A stretch of DNA of 64,000 bases from Caulobacteraceae bacterium (GTDB lineage Bacteria > Pseudomonadota > Alphaproteobacteria > Caulobacterales > Caulobacteraceae), in contig JAIESL010000035.1 of NCBI GenBank assembly GCA_019746095.1, positions 30,429-94,428 on the forward strand, given 5' to 3'. The notes under the pieces were generated by a model. It was given only the letters and a program-made list of their open reading frames with translations. It did no database searches and was not told where the DNA came from. The translations under genes were made by a program, and so were the position numbers. This document shows, in pieces, positions 34,711 to 44,250 of the stretch. Numbering within the stretch: position 1 is the first letter of the stretch; each line of letters begins with the position of its first letter.

Positions 34711-36075
34711 ATGCCCCCTCACCTCGTCGCCGAGACGCCCGCCCCATCGACCGGTCGACGCATCGCCGTGGTCGGCTCGGGTATATCGGGCCTGTCTTGC
34801 GCCTGGTTGCTGTCGCAGGCCCATGACGTGACCCTGTTCGAGGCCGACGACCGGCTGGGCGGCCACTCCAATACGGTGGATGCGCCCTCGCCGACCGAAC
34901 CGGTGGCCGTCGACACAGGCTTCATCGTCTACAATGAGACCAACTATCCCAATCTGACCGCCCTGTTCGCGCATCTGAATGTGCCGACCAAGCCGGCCAT
35001 GATGTCCTTCGCCGTCTCGATGGATGACGGCGGCTTCGAATACTGCAGCCAGGGGCTCGGGGCCCTCTTTGCCCAGAAGCGCAACTACGCCAGCCCGAAA
35101 TTCTGGCGGATGATCGGCGACCTGCTGCGGTTCCAGAAGCAGGCCCCGCGCGATCTGGCGGAACTGGAGCGCACGGGCGAGACGCTGGACGCCTATCTGG
35201 TCCGGGGCGGCTACGGCACCCTGTTCCGGGACGCTCACCTGCTGCCCCAGGCGGCGGCCATCTGGTCCTGCACCATGGGGCAGATGGCGGACTATCCGGC
35301 GGCCTCCTTCGTCCGGTTCTACATGAACCACAACCTGCTGAAGCTGGATCTGAGGCCGACCTGGCGCACGGTGGACGGCGGCAGCCGCGCCTATGTGACC
35401 CGGCTGGTTGAGGCGTTTCGGGGCAGGATTGTCGCCCGGGCCGGCGTGGTCGGCGTATTGCGCGGCCTCGACGGTGCCGCCTTGCGGTTCGAGGACGGAC
35501 GGCTGGAACGGTTCGACGCCGTGGTGCTGGCCACCCATTCGGACCAGGCCCTGGCGCTTCTCGAGGCCCCGTCGACGGACGACCGCCGCCTGCTGGGTGC
35601 CATCGGCTACCGGCCCAACCAGGTCATCCTGCATCGCGACGTCTCGCTGATGCCGAAGCGGCGCAAGGCCTGGGCCGCCTGGACCCATCTCGGCTATTCG
35701 GCCCGCGCGGGCGAAGGCGGCGTCACCTACTGGATGAACGAACTCCAGTCCCTGCCCGGGCCGCCGCTGTTCGTCAGCCTGAACCCGGCCAAGGCACCCG
35801 ACCCGGCGCTGGTGATCAGCGAGTGGGACTATGAGCACCCGGTGTTCGACGCCGCAGCCGTCGCCGCCCAGTCCGAGCTCTGGTCGCTGCAGGGCCGCCG
35901 CAATGTCTGGTTCGCCGGTGCCTGGTTCGGCTCGGGCTTCCACGAGGACGGCCTGCAGGCCGGCCTGGCCGTTGCCGAACAGCTGGGCGGCGTCCGCCGT
36001 CCCTGGTCGGTAGAGAACGAGAGCGGCCGGATCCAGTTGGGCGTGCCGGCGCCGTCGCTGGCGCAGGTGGCGTGA
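34711..36075 (+). CDS. FAD-dependent amine-oxidase-like oxidoreductase
   Basis: A 454-residue flavoprotein. It has the dinucleotide-binding start [19 protein letters not shown] near residue 13 and [15 protein letters not shown] right after. YFMNH-type contacts follow in the middle, and [25 protein letters not shown], the C-terminal FAD contact, lies near residue 410. It belongs to the group of NAD/FAD-binding proteins coded with DUF1365 and CFA-type genes. It probably oxidises or desaturates a lipid acyl chain; no substrate can be named. The stop overlaps the next start. Confidence 0.88.
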   Translation: MPPHLVAETPAPSTGRRIAVVGSGISGLSCAWLLSQAHDVTLFEADDRLGGHSNTVDAPSPTEPVAVDTGFIVYNETNYPNLTALFAHLNVPTKPAMMSFAVSMDDGGFEYCSQGLGALFAQKRNYASPKFWRMIGDLLRFQKQAPRDLAELERTGETLDAYLVRGGYGTLFRDAHLLPQAAAIWSCTMGQMADYPAASFVRFYMNHNLLKLDLRPTWRTVDGGSRAYVTRLVEAFRGRIVARAGVVGVLRGLDGAALRFEDGRLERFDAVVLATHSDQALALLEAPSTDDRRLLGAIGYRPNQVILHRDVSLMPKRRKAWAAWTHLGYSARAGEGGVTYWMNELQSLPGPPLFVSLNPAKAPDPALVISEWDYEHPVFDAAAVAAQSELWSLQGRRNVWFAGAWFGSGFHEDGLQAGLAVAEQLGGVRRPWSVENESGRIQLGVPAPSLAQVA

Positions 36076-36923
36076 CCTCGGCCGACGCAGATTCGCCGTC
36101 CGCCACAGCGTCTGCGCTCTATGTCGGCGACGTGATCCACCAGCGCAGCCGGACCTTCGCCCACCGTCTGCGTTACCGCCTGTGGATGCTGCTCCTGGAT
36201 CTCGACGAGGTCGGGACGGTCCAATCCCGCCTGCGTCTGCTGTCCCGCGGGCGGTTCGGGCTGCTGAGCTTCCGCCCGGCCGACCATGGTGACCGATCGG
36301 GCCGACCCCTGCGGGCCCAGGTCGAGGCGCATCTGGCCGGGGCCGGTATCGATATCGGCGGCGGACCGATCCGGCTGCTGACCATGCCGCGCATCCTCGG
36401 CCACGGCTTCAATCCGATCAGCGTCTTCTTCTGTCACCACGCCGACGGCACCCTCGCCGCCCTGCTCTATGAGGTCACCAACACCTTCCATGAGCGCCAC
36501 AGCTATCTGGTCGCCCTGCCGTCTCCAGCCCCGGAGGGGGAGACCGACCAGGCCAGGCCGCGTCCAGAGGGCGGTACGGAGCCCGTCCGCCAGACCGTGG
36601 AGAAGACCTTCTTCGTCTCCCCCTTCATGGACATGGACCTGACCTATGACTTCACGGTCCGCCCACCCGGTGAGGCGGTCTCGGTGATCGTCGCCGTGCG
36701 ACGCGGCGACACGCCCGTCCTGACCGCCTCCTTCTCGGGGCGGCGGCGTGAGCTGAACGACGCCCAGTTGCTCCGCGCCTTTTTGACCCATCCCCTGCTG
36801 ACCTGGAAGGTGACCTTCGGGATCCACTGGGAGGCGCTGAAGATGATGTTCAAGGGCGCGCATTACCGCCACCGCGGCAGCCCGCCGAAAGCAGCGGTCA
36901 CGGTCGGCTCTGCCCGCCCCTGA
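36072..36923 (+). CDS. DUF1365 family protein
   Basis: A 283-residue protein beginning at GTG 36072, overlapping the previous stop (GTGA). It shows the family's [26 protein letters not shown] start, [26 protein letters not shown] near residue 120, and [18 protein letters not shown] near 180. Function is unknown. Genes of this family are commonly paired with the upstream flavoprotein and CFA-type methyltransferases, so a role in lipid modification is likely. A terminator follows. Confidence 0.88.
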   Translation: MTSADADSPSATASALYVGDVIHQRSRTFAHRLRYRLWMLLLDLDEVGTVQSRLRLLSRGRFGLLSFRPADHGDRSGRPLRAQVEAHLAGAGIDIGGGPIRLLTMPRILGHGFNPISVFFCHHADGTLAALLYEVTNTFHERHSYLVALPSPAPEGETDQARPRPEGGTEPVRQTVEKTFFVSPFMDMDLTYDFTVRPPGEAVSVIVAVRRGDTPVLTASFSGRRRELNDAQLLRAFLTHPLLTWKVTFGIHWEALKMMFKGAHYRHRGSPPKAAVTVGSARP

Positions 36924-36938
36924 AGCCCGGACGCCTTG

Positions 36939-36965
36939 CCGGCCGCCCATTCCGGCGGTGTTTTT
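36939..36965 (+). terminator. Rho-independent terminator after DUF1365
   Basis: CCGCC-CATTCC-GGCGG followed by TGTTTTT (36943-36965) gives a short GC stem with a T-run, 16-42 bases after the DUF1365 stop. It separates the lipid operon from the CoA-transferase genes. Confidence 0.65.
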
Positions 36966-37065
36966 CGCGGCCCGCCTTGCCCGTGTCGCATCACCACGGT
37001 ACGGACGGACAAGCACCGCCAATATTCATCAGGTGGTGAAATCTGTGGAAGCCCAAGGAGTGTCC

Positions 37066-37770
37066 ATGCGGAAGATCTTCCCCGACGCGGCGTCCGCCCT
37101 CGAGGGCCTGACCTTCGACGGCATGACCGTTATGTCCGGCGGCTTCGGCCTGTGCGGAATACCGGAACACCTGATCGCGGCCCTGCGCGACAGTGGTACC
37201 AAGGGTCTGACGGTCATCTCCAACAATGCCGGCGTCGACGGCTTCGGCCTCGGCCAGCTGCTGGAAACCCGCCAGATCGCCAAAATGATCTCGTCCTATG
37301 TCGGCGAGAACAAGGAGTTCGAGCGCCAGTACCTGGCCGGCGAGCTCCAGCTCGAGTTCAACCCCCAGGGCACCCTGGCCGAGCGCATCCGCGCGGGCGG
37401 CGCGGGCATCCCGGCCTTCTTCACCGCCACCGGCGTCGGCACCCTGGTCGCCGAAGGCAAGGAAGTCCGCAATTTCAACGGCCGCGACTATGTCATGGAG
37501 ACCGGCCTCGTCGCCGACCTGTCAATCGTCAAGGCCTGGAAGGCCGACGGCCGCGGCAATCTCCAGTTCCGCAAGACCGCCCGCAACTTCAACCCCATGA
37601 TGGCCACGGCCGGCAAGGTCACCGTCGTCGAGGTCGAGCACATCGTCCCGACCGGCTCGATGGACCCCGACCAGATCCACACCCCGGGCATCTATGTCGA
37701 CCGCATCATCCTGACCGTGCCCGAGAAGCGCATCGAACAACGCACCGTCCGTGCCCGGGAGACCGCATAA
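37066..37770 (+). CDS. scoA: 3-oxoacid CoA-transferase subunit A
   Basis: A 234-residue CoA-transferase alpha subunit. It starts at ATG 37066 with AAGGAG upstream; the longer track ORF is not supported. Family marks are [57 protein letters not shown] and [17 protein letters not shown]. With subunit B it moves CoA from succinyl-CoA to acetoacetate or a related 3-oxoacid. Together with the thiolase at 55251 it allows use of ketone bodies. Its stop overlaps the next start. Confidence 0.93.
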   Translation: MRKIFPDAASALEGLTFDGMTVMSGGFGLCGIPEHLIAALRDSGTKGLTVISNNAGVDGFGLGQLLETRQIAKMISSYVGENKEFERQYLAGELQLEFNPQGTLAERIRAGGAGIPAFFTATGVGTLVAEGKEVRNFNGRDYVMETGLVADLSIVKAWKADGRGNLQFRKTARNFNPMMATAGKVTVVEVEHIVPTGSMDPDQIHTPGIYVDRIILTVPEKRIEQRTVRARETA

Positions 37771-38420
37771 TGGCCCGCACCCGCGAACAACTGGCCGCCC
37801 GCGCCGCGCACGAGCTGCAGGACGGCTTCTACGTCAACCTCGGCATCGGCATCCCGACCCTGGTGGCGAACTACATCCCACACGGGATGGAGGTCACCCT
37901 CCAGTCCGAGAACGGCATGCTCGGCATGGGCCCCTTCCCCTATGAGGACGAGGTCGACGCCGACCTGATCAACGCCGGCAAACAGACCATCACCGAGATC
38001 GCCGAGAGCAGCTATTTCAGCTCCTCGGACAGTTTCGCCATGATCCGCGGCGGCCACATCAACCTGTCCATCCTCGGGGCCATGGAAGTGGCCGAGAACG
38101 GCGACATCGCCAACTGGATGATCCCCGGCAAGCTGGTGAAGGGCATGGGCGGGGCCATGGACCTGGTCGCCGGCGTCAAGCGCGTGGTCGTGGTCATGGA
38201 TCACGCCAACAAGCACGGCCAGTCCAAGGTGCTGAAATCCTGCACCCTACCCCTGACCGGCACGGGCGTGGTCAGCCGCATCATCACTGACCTGTGCGTC
38301 TTCGACGTCAAGCCGGACGGCTCGGGTCTGGAGCTGATCGAACTGGCCGAGGGCGTCACCCTCGAAGAGGTCGCCGGCAAGACCGAGGCGACCTACACGA
38401 TCGCACCCGGCCTGGCCTGA
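37770..38420 (+). CDS. scoB: 3-oxoacid CoA-transferase subunit B
   Basis: A 216-residue beta subunit. It shows [33 protein letters not shown] containing the catalytic Glu of the SENG motif, [27 protein letters not shown], and [20 protein letters not shown]. It forms the active heteromer with the upstream subunit; TAATG coupling joins the two genes. Confidence 0.95.
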   Translation: MARTREQLAARAAHELQDGFYVNLGIGIPTLVANYIPHGMEVTLQSENGMLGMGPFPYEDEVDADLINAGKQTITEIAESSYFSSSDSFAMIRGGHINLSILGAMEVAENGDIANWMIPGKLVKGMGGAMDLVAGVKRVVVVMDHANKHGQSKVLKSCTLPLTGTGVVSRIITDLCVFDVKPDGSGLELIELAEGVTLEEVAGKTEATYTIAPGLA

Positions 38421-38427
38421 TGCGACC

Positions 38428-39606
38428 TCAGGCGCTCGCGTACAGGGTCGCGAGCGCCGCCAGGGCCTGCTCCGCCTCGGCGCGGTCCGGCGTCTCGTCC
38501 TCGACGCCGTAGCCGACCATCTGGCTTGCGCCATTGGCCTGGACGACGATGCCGTCGTGACGCGGCACCATGCTGATCGCCCGGAAATTCAGGGCATAGG
38601 TCAGTTCGGGCTGCGGCGTCAGCCAGGCGATCTGCCCCCGGACCGGGACGATGCTCCCGTCCCCGAACAGGGCCCGGGCCCCATAGCCCGTGCAATTGAC
38701 CACCACCGGTTCAGCGAGGCTCGCCAGCTCCGATGGATGGTGGAACGTTCGCTGCACGATCCGGCCACCCTCCATCAGGAAGGCCTCGGTCAGCTGCCGC
38801 GCATACTCCGCCACATTGAAGATCATCTGTGGCACCACCCGCGCGGACGCCACCGGGAAGGGATGCTCGCCCATCCCCAGCAGGCGCGAATGGGGCACCA
38901 GATCCGCCAGCCGGTCAGCATAGTGGGCGAACCCGATACGGCCCGGCGTCGGTGCCGGCCCCACCGCGCCGTTCCCGCCCCGTTTGGCCGCGAGATTGTA
39001 CTGGTCGATGAACCGCACCGGATCGCCGTCGAGGCCGACGAAGGCATGGTGATCGACCCAGGACCGGCGCGCCATCGCCTCCCATCGCGCAGGGAAGTCC
39101 GAGGTCACGGCAGCGTCCGCCGCGATGCGCGAGTCCGGCGACCAGACGCCCGTGGCCCGGGCAGACCGGGTATAGGGGGTGCGCTCGGCCGCATGGATGG
39201 TGACCCGCGCCCCGGCCCTGAGGATCTGCAGCGCCGCAGTCAGGCCCAGGGCACCGCAGCCGATCACGGCAACATCCGCCTGTCCTCCCGCCAGCGCCAG
39301 ATCGCGCGCCATCGCCGCCGATCCCCAGGAAAGGGACCAGCCCGACCCGCCGTGGCCGTAGTTGTGAACCACCCGTTTGTCGCCGACCGCCTCCACCTCA
39401 ACCCGCGGGCCCTGCGCGCGGAAGGGCCGGGTGCAGACGGTGATGCGGCTCAGCCGACCCGGATCGGTCAGCAGCGGCGCGAAAACCTGACGCTGGAAGA
39501 CCGGACGCGCCGATGTGATCAGGGTTGCGGGCGCTGAAACGCAGCCTGCCAGCCCTGCCGAACCCAGGCCGGCGAGGACCATCCGACGGTGCAACTGAAC
39601 GTCCAA
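38428..39606 (-). CDS. Exported D-amino-acid-oxidase-like flavoprotein with circularly permuted domain order
   Basis: A 392-residue protein. A twin-arginine-like HRRMVLAG (Arg7-Arg8) and a lipobox LAGC (Cys22) suggest export and lipid anchoring. Residues 58-105 (RPFRAQGPRVEVE, then VVHNYGHGGSGWSLSWG) correspond to the C-terminal end of normal D-amino-acid oxidases. The FAD-binding start VAVIGCGALGLTAALQ, normally at residue 1-20, comes only at about 112. VVNCTGYGARALFG and VRGQIAWL then appear near the end, and the protein stops where a normal enzyme would continue into the FRP/HNYGHGG end. The likely activity is oxidation of a D-amino acid or similar amine. Both halves lie in one open frame. 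Confidence 0.85.
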   Translation of the reverse strand: MDVQLHRRMVLAGLGSAGLAGCVSAPATLITSARPVFQRQVFAPLLTDPGRLSRITVCTRPFRAQGPRVEVEAVGDKRVVHNYGHGGSGWSLSWGSAAMARDLALAGGQADVAVIGCGALGLTAALQILRAGARVTIHAAERTPYTRSARATGVWSPDSRIAADAAVTSDFPARWEAMARRSWVDHHAFVGLDGDPVRFIDQYNLAAKRGGNGAVGPAPTPGRIGFAHYADRLADLVPHSRLLGMGEHPFPVASARVVPQMIFNVAEYARQLTEAFLMEGGRIVQRTFHHPSELASLAEPVVVNCTGYGARALFGDGSIVPVRGQIAWLTPQPELTYALNFRAISMVPRHDGIVVQANGASQMVGYGVEDETPDRAEAEQALAALATLYASA

Positions 39607-39782
39607 CAGGGATCCCTCGCGACAGTCGGCCCAGGCGGCCTAACATCCGCTGCCGGACCCGGCAATGCGAGGCCGGCCAAACCCCGTCGTACAACCGGGA
39701 CAACCTGTACCGTTGCCGCCGGGCCAAAGTCGTAGTCATACTCTTTCACCGGTCGCAGAACCGGAGGGGTGGAGTGAGAGTG

Positions 39783-40628
39783 ATGGCTGACGGGGCCTAC
39801 CGCTGGCTGGGAAATGTGCCAGCGCCTGACGCGGCGCGGGTCGCCGAGATCGATGCCGCCTGGGACGATGCGCAGGTCGAGGCCTTCGCCGAGCCCGCGC
39901 GGCTTGCTGCCGTCGAACGCATCGAACGCGCCCTGGCCGCCGCCCGGACCGGCGATCTGAGCGAGGCCTCGGCCCAGCTGACCCACGCCCGCTCGGTGCT
40001 CGAGGGCCTGGACCCCAACGCCCTGGAGCCCCGCCGCGGGCTCGGCGGCCTGTTCGACAGCCGGGGTGGACGGCTGAAGCGTTTCCGAGAAACCTGGGGG
40101 CGCGCCGCCGCCGGACTGACCGAGACCGCGAAGGAGCTGTCAGGAAGGGTCGAGGGGGCCGGTCAGCGCTCCGGTGCGCTCGACACCGCCTGGACGGAAA
40201 TCCGCGACGCCATGGTCGATCTCGATGCCCACCTCGCCGCCGCCGCCGGTCGCCAGGCCGGCCATACGCCGACCGAGGGCGATGCGCCGCATCCGCTGGC
40301 CGCGCGCCGGGCCACGCTGGAGAACTGCCGCGCCGCCACCCTGCAATCCCTGCCGCTGATCCGGAGTGCCCAGAATGCGGACGCCCGGGCCGCCGAGGCC
40401 CTGAAGGCCTGCACCGACGGCCTCGCCTCATGGCGCGAGGACTGGAAGGACGCGCTCGGCCTGAACGCCAAAAGGCCGAAGACGGTCCGCCCCGACCGCG
40501 AACGGATGGGCAAGGTACGCGCGGACCTCCAGGCCCGGATCGACCGGGCCCTGGCCGAACTGACCGCGTCCCGCAGCCGCCGCGCCGAGGTTGAGGCCCG
40601 GATGGCGGACCTTCGCCGGCCGCTCTGA
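39783..40628 (+). CDS. Hypothetical helical protein, weakly TelA-like
   Basis: A 281-residue protein starting at ATG 39783 with GGAGTGAGAG upstream. It is rich in Ala, Arg and Glu and probably mostly coiled-coil helix. The LGGLFDSRGGRLKRFRETW segment near residue 90 faintly resembles the start of toxic-anion-resistance (TelA) proteins, which are longer. No catalytic motif, signal or membrane span is visible. It is convergent with the MCE operon, with adjacent stop codons and no gap. Confidence 0.65.
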   Translation: MADGAYRWLGNVPAPDAARVAEIDAAWDDAQVEAFAEPARLAAVERIERALAAARTGDLSEASAQLTHARSVLEGLDPNALEPRRGLGGLFDSRGGRLKRFRETWGRAAAGLTETAKELSGRVEGAGQRSGALDTAWTEIRDAMVDLDAHLAAAAGRQAGHTPTEGDAPHPLAARRATLENCRAATLQSLPLIRSAQNADARAAEALKACTDGLASWREDWKDALGLNAKRPKTVRPDRERMGKVRADLQARIDRALAELTASRSRRAEVEARMADLRRPL

Positions 40629-41246
40629 TCAGCCCGCGCTGGCGTCGGTCCAGGCGACGATCTGCGCATTGAGGTCGCGGGTCGCCTGGTCGTAGGCCTC
40701 GACGATGGCGGACACCCGGTTGGCCGTCGCCGGCTGCTCGACGGTGAACACCCGCTCCGCAGCCACCGTCCGCTCCGGCAGGGCCAGCAGGCGCGCGCGC
40801 GCCGTGACCACTACGGTCGGGGCCGTACCCGGCGCATCGTAGCGGGCCTCAAACGTGCGGACGTCGATGTCGAGCGACCGCTCGCCCCGGGTCAGTTCGC
40901 GCGGACCGATGAGCCGGACCCGCGTCGCCTGGCCTGCGAAGGCGTTCTCGATACTCTCCATATACAGGTCCGACGCCGGCGAGACCCAGCGGGCTCCGGC
41001 GATGTAGGCGGTCTCGGTGCCTGTGACGCCGAGCAGCCGGTCGCCCTCGACCGCCGCCGGAAACTCGACCCGACGCAGGGTCACCTGCACGGGACTGGCT
41101 CCGACCGACGCGGCGGAGGACGACGCTGCGGGGCCGCCGAAGCGATAGGTCTGCACCGGCTCCGGCGTCGCCAGTAGGGCGCAGGCCGACAGGGCCATGG
41201 CTGTCAGTGTGAGTGCGATCGGGCGGATCAGCGAAAAGCGGTTCAC
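40629..41246 (-). CDS. ABC-type transport auxiliary lipoprotein (DUF330/PqiC-like)
   Basis: A 205-residue lipoprotein with signal MNRFSLIRPIALTLTAMALSAC ending in the lipobox LSAC. The mature part is the mixed alpha/beta fold seen in MCE-associated lipoproteins (VQTYRFGGP, VQVTLRRVEFPAAVEGDRLLG, SIENAFAGQATRVRLIG). It is the last gene of the MCE operon and probably sits on the inner leaflet of the outer membrane as a partner of the MCE protein. ATG overlaps the MCE gene by four bases. Confidence 0.88.
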   Translation of the reverse strand: MNRFSLIRPIALTLTAMALSACALLATPEPVQTYRFGGPAASSSAASVGASPVQVTLRRVEFPAAVEGDRLLGVTGTETAYIAGARWVSPASDLYMESIENAFAGQATRVRLIGPRELTRGERSLDIDVRTFEARYDAPGTAPTVVVTARARLLALPERTVAAERVFTVEQPATANRVSAIVEAYDQATRDLNAQIVAWTDASAG

Positions 41247-42181
41247 GGCTGGACCTCCATTTCCTTGGTCGGCGGACGAGCGATGAAGTCACGCGGGCTG
41301 GCGCGAACCTCGTCGATCAGTCCCTCCAGCGACCGGGTCGCATCCTCCAGCCCCTGGATCGACTGTTGCAGCTGCGGCATGCCGGTCGTGGCGAACTCGT
41401 TGAGCGGCCCCTCGACGTTGGTCGCGGTGCGGTTGATCGAGGCCACCGCCGACCGCGCCTCCTCGGCTGCGGCATTGATATTGGCCACGGCCTCACGACC
41501 GTCGCCCTCGATCACGCCACGGGTGCTGACGGCGAGGGCCTCGAACTCGGCGACGGCCGAATTGGCCTTGGTCAGCGCCTGTTCAAGCTGTTCTAGCATG
41601 CCCTTGCGGGCTTCCAGTTCGGTGGTCAGGGCCTCGACGTTCTTCAGGCTGGTGGAGAAGGAGCGGACATTGTCGTCCGAGAGCACCCGGTTGATCCGGT
41701 TCAGCGCATCGACGGTCTGGGCCAGCACCGTGCCGGAACCACTCAACAGCTCGGCGATGGGCGAGGGCTGGCTCTGGATCACAGGGACCACATTGTCCGG
41801 ATACTGTTCTTTCAGGATCGCGCTCTGCGGGTTGCCGGCGGTGATCTGGATATAGTTCAGGCCGGTGATGCCCTGCGGCTCGAGCTGGGCCCGGGAGGTA
41901 ACGCGGACCGGCGTGGTCGCATCCACACGGATGCGGGCGATGACCTGATCGCCCTTCTGCGGGTCAAGATTCAGGTCGGTGACCTCTCCGACACGGATGC
42001 CGTTGAAATGCACCTCGCCCCCTTCGGACAGGCCGCGCACGGGGCCGTAGAAGACGATGTCATAGACATCGTAGTCATTGTTGAACTGCAGACGGGCCAG
42101 CCAGATGGCGAACACCGCCAGCGCCGCCATCAGGGCGATGGAGGCGATGCCGACGGCGGCGTAGTGGGCGTCTCTTTCCAT
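41243..42181 (-). CDS. MCE/MlaD-family substrate-binding membrane protein
   Basis: A 312-residue protein with one N-terminal membrane span (IALMAALAVFAIWLARLQF). An MCE domain follows, from about residue 40 to 115, with VRGLSEGGEVHFNGIRVGEVTDLNLDP. The remainder is a long helical coiled-coil ending in RPPTKEMEVQP. It would form the periplasmic ring that carries lipid between membranes. It lies 12 bases after the ATPase gene. Confidence 0.92.
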   Translation of the reverse strand: MERDAHYAAVGIASIALMAALAVFAIWLARLQFNNDYDVYDIVFYGPVRGLSEGGEVHFNGIRVGEVTDLNLDPQKGDQVIARIRVDATTPVRVTSRAQLEPQGITGLNYIQITAGNPQSAILKEQYPDNVVPVIQSQPSPIAELLSGSGTVLAQTVDALNRINRVLSDDNVRSFSTSLKNVEALTTELEARKGMLEQLEQALTKANSAVAEFEALAVSTRGVIEGDGREAVANINAAAEEARSAVASINRTATNVEGPLNEFATTGMPQLQQSIQGLEDATRSLEGLIDEVRASPRDFIARPPTKEMEVQP

Positions 42182-42193
42182 TCTCGGCTCTCC

Positions 42194-42979
42194 TTAAGCC
42201 GCCTTGACCGCGGCGCGACCGCGCGGACCAAGGAAGTATTCTCTTATCCAGGGATGCTCTGAATGCTCGAGGTCCTGAACCGTGGCCTTGGCGACGATGC
42301 GTTTGTCCGCAACCACTGCAACCTTGTCGGTGATGGCGTACAGGCTGTCGAGGTCGTGGGTGATCATGAAGACGCTCAGGCCCAGGTCGTCAGCCAGCCG
42401 ACGGATGAGTTCGTCAAACGCCCCGGCCGCGATCGGGTCCAGCCCGGCCGTCGGCTCGTCAAGGAAAAGCAGCTCGGGATCCAGGGCCAGGGCCCGGGCG
42501 AGACCGACCCGTTTGCGCATGCCGCCGGACAGTTCGGCCGGCTTGAGATGATGCGACTCCGGCTTCAGCCCCACCATGGCGATCTTCATCTCCGCCAGTT
42601 CGCGGATCACATCCTTGGGAAGGCGGGTGTGTTCCACCAGCGGCGAGGCCACGTTTTCGATGACGGTCAGGGCCGAGAACAGGGCCCCCTGCTGGAACAG
42701 GATGCCCGTCCGGCGCTCGATGTCGGCCTCCTCCTCTGCCGTCATGGTCGCGCGATCGTAGCCGAGGACCTTGACCGATCCGCCCTCCGGCTCCTTGAGG
42801 CCGATGATCGAGTTGAGCAGGACGGTCTTGCCCGATCCCGAGCCGCCGACCACGCCGAGCACCTCACCGCGCTCAAGCTCCAGATCGAGGTTTTCGTGGA
42901 TCACCCGCTCGCCGAACTGACTCAGCAGGCCGCGCACCTCGATCAACAGCTCGGGGGCTCTTCCCGGAACGGCGGTCAC
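42194..42979 (-). CDS. ABC transporter ATP-binding protein, MlaF type
   Basis: A 261-residue ATPase. Walker A is GGSGSGKTVLLNSI near residue 46, the ABC signature is LSGGMRKRVGLARAL near 150, and Walker B is LLFLDEPTAGLDP, followed by the ITHDLDS switch. LFQQGALFSALTVIENVA is typical of lipid-transport (Mla/Mce) ATPases. It powers the permease coded by the overlapping upstream gene. Confidence 0.94.
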   Translation of the reverse strand: MTAVPGRAPELLIEVRGLLSQFGERVIHENLDLELERGEVLGVVGGSGSGKTVLLNSIIGLKEPEGGSVKVLGYDRATMTAEEEADIERRTGILFQQGALFSALTVIENVASPLVEHTRLPKDVIRELAEMKIAMVGLKPESHHLKPAELSGGMRKRVGLARALALDPELLFLDEPTAGLDPIAAGAFDELIRRLADDLGLSVFMITHDLDSLYAITDKVAVVADKRIVAKATVQDLEHSEHPWIREYFLGPRGRAAVKAA

Positions 42980-44091
42980 CAGTTCAGCTCCAGGAAGATC
43001 ATGGCGAAGACCGCATCGAGGAAGATGATGGCGAAGATGGCCTGGACCACGGCGGCCGTCACCCGCCGCCCGAGACTCTCGACATCCCCCGCCACGGCCA
43101 TGCCCTGGCGGCAGCCGATGGCGGCCACCACCACTGCGAACACCGGAGCCTTGATCAGCCCCACCCAGAGATGGGTAATCATGTCCGAATCCTCGGTGAT
43201 GCGCTGGAGGAAGAAGGAGGGCCCGTAGTCCAGCTCACTCCAGGTCACCAGCATGCCGCCGAACAGGCCGGAGACCATGCCGATGAAGGTCAGCAGCGGA
43301 AGCATGACCAGCATGGCGGCGAGTCTGGGGATCACCAGGGCCTGGAAGGGGTTTACCCCCATCACCTGCATGGCGTCGACTTCCTGGTTCATTCGCATCG
43401 AGCCGATCTCGGCCGCAAACGACGAGGACGAGCGACCGGCGAGCAGAACGGATGTGATGACCACGGCGAACTCCCGGAGCACCGACACGGCGACCAGCTG
43501 GACCGTGAAGACCCCGGCGCCGAACTGGGTCAGCAGATTGGCTCCCAGAAAGGCGATGACCGCGCCGATGAAGAAGTTGGTGACGGCGACGATGGGCAGG
43601 GCATCGAGTCCTGACCTCTCGGCCTGGCTGAACCAGGCCGGCCAGCGAATGCCGCGGGGGTGGCGCAGGGCGGCACCGACCGCGACGATCAGCCGGCCGA
43701 GGAAGGCCATGGACAGGGTCGCCTCGGCCGCGATGTCGTCCATCCCGCGACCGACCTTGGCGAAGGCGCGCACCCAGCCCGGGGTCTGGCGCGGCGGAAC
43801 CGCGCTCTCGCGTTCCAGCTTCTCCACCATGGCATAAAGGCGACCGGCCTCGGGCCGCTGGGCCCAGGCCGTCGGTGGCAGGATGCAGTTGGACGCCAGG
43901 ACGATGGCGAGGGCACCCGCCGTATCGAACCGCCCCAGATCGGTCAGATCGACCGCATCTAGGCATCGGTCGTGCAGGGCCTCGTCCAGCCGGCGCGAGA
44001 TGCGGCCCAGCTCGGTCGCGGTCCAGTCGCCGGTCAGGCGCAGGGTCAACCCCGATCCACCGTCCTCAAGCTGGAAATCCGCTGCGGCCAT
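42976..44091 (-). CDS. MlaE-family permease with N-terminal STAS domain
   Basis: A 371-residue protein starting at ATG 44091. Residues 1-95 are a STAS domain (LRLTGDWTATELGRISRRLDEAL, DLTDLGRFDTAGALAIVLA), equivalent to MlaB. From about 140 to 371 is the MlaE permease, with several spans and the AEIGSMRMNQEVDAMQVMGVNPFQ block that is characteristic of the family. The fusion places MlaB and MlaE functions in one chain. It is the first gene of the leftward lipid transport operon. Confidence 0.92.
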   Translation of the reverse strand: MAAADFQLEDGGSGLTLRLTGDWTATELGRISRRLDEALHDRCLDAVDLTDLGRFDTAGALAIVLASNCILPPTAWAQRPEAGRLYAMVEKLERESAVPPRQTPGWVRAFAKVGRGMDDIAAEATLSMAFLGRLIVAVGAALRHPRGIRWPAWFSQAERSGLDALPIVAVTNFFIGAVIAFLGANLLTQFGAGVFTVQLVAVSVLREFAVVITSVLLAGRSSSSFAAEIGSMRMNQEVDAMQVMGVNPFQALVIPRLAAMLVMLPLLTFIGMVSGLFGGMLVTWSELDYGPSFFLQRITEDSDMITHLWVGLIKAPVFAVVVAAIGCRQGMAVAGDVESLGRRVTAAVVQAIFAIIFLDAVFAMIFLELNW

Positions 44092-44250
44092 ACACCTACC
44101 TAGATCGCCCTGTCCGATTTGCCTACGCCGGCCGAACGGCAAAGCTGGGGCAGAGCTCAGAACGCGGTCCGCCCGTATTCGTTCGGCCACGGTTTCCGGA
44201 CTCTACGGATCAAGGCCGGGTCCGGACGCGCCTGCCGTCCGCAATGCCCG

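Noticed and set aside
39357-39364. Another CGTAGTTG copy
   Set aside because: It is the reverse complement of codons for the HNYG motif in the permuted flavoprotein and lacks the CATCCG partner at the right distance.
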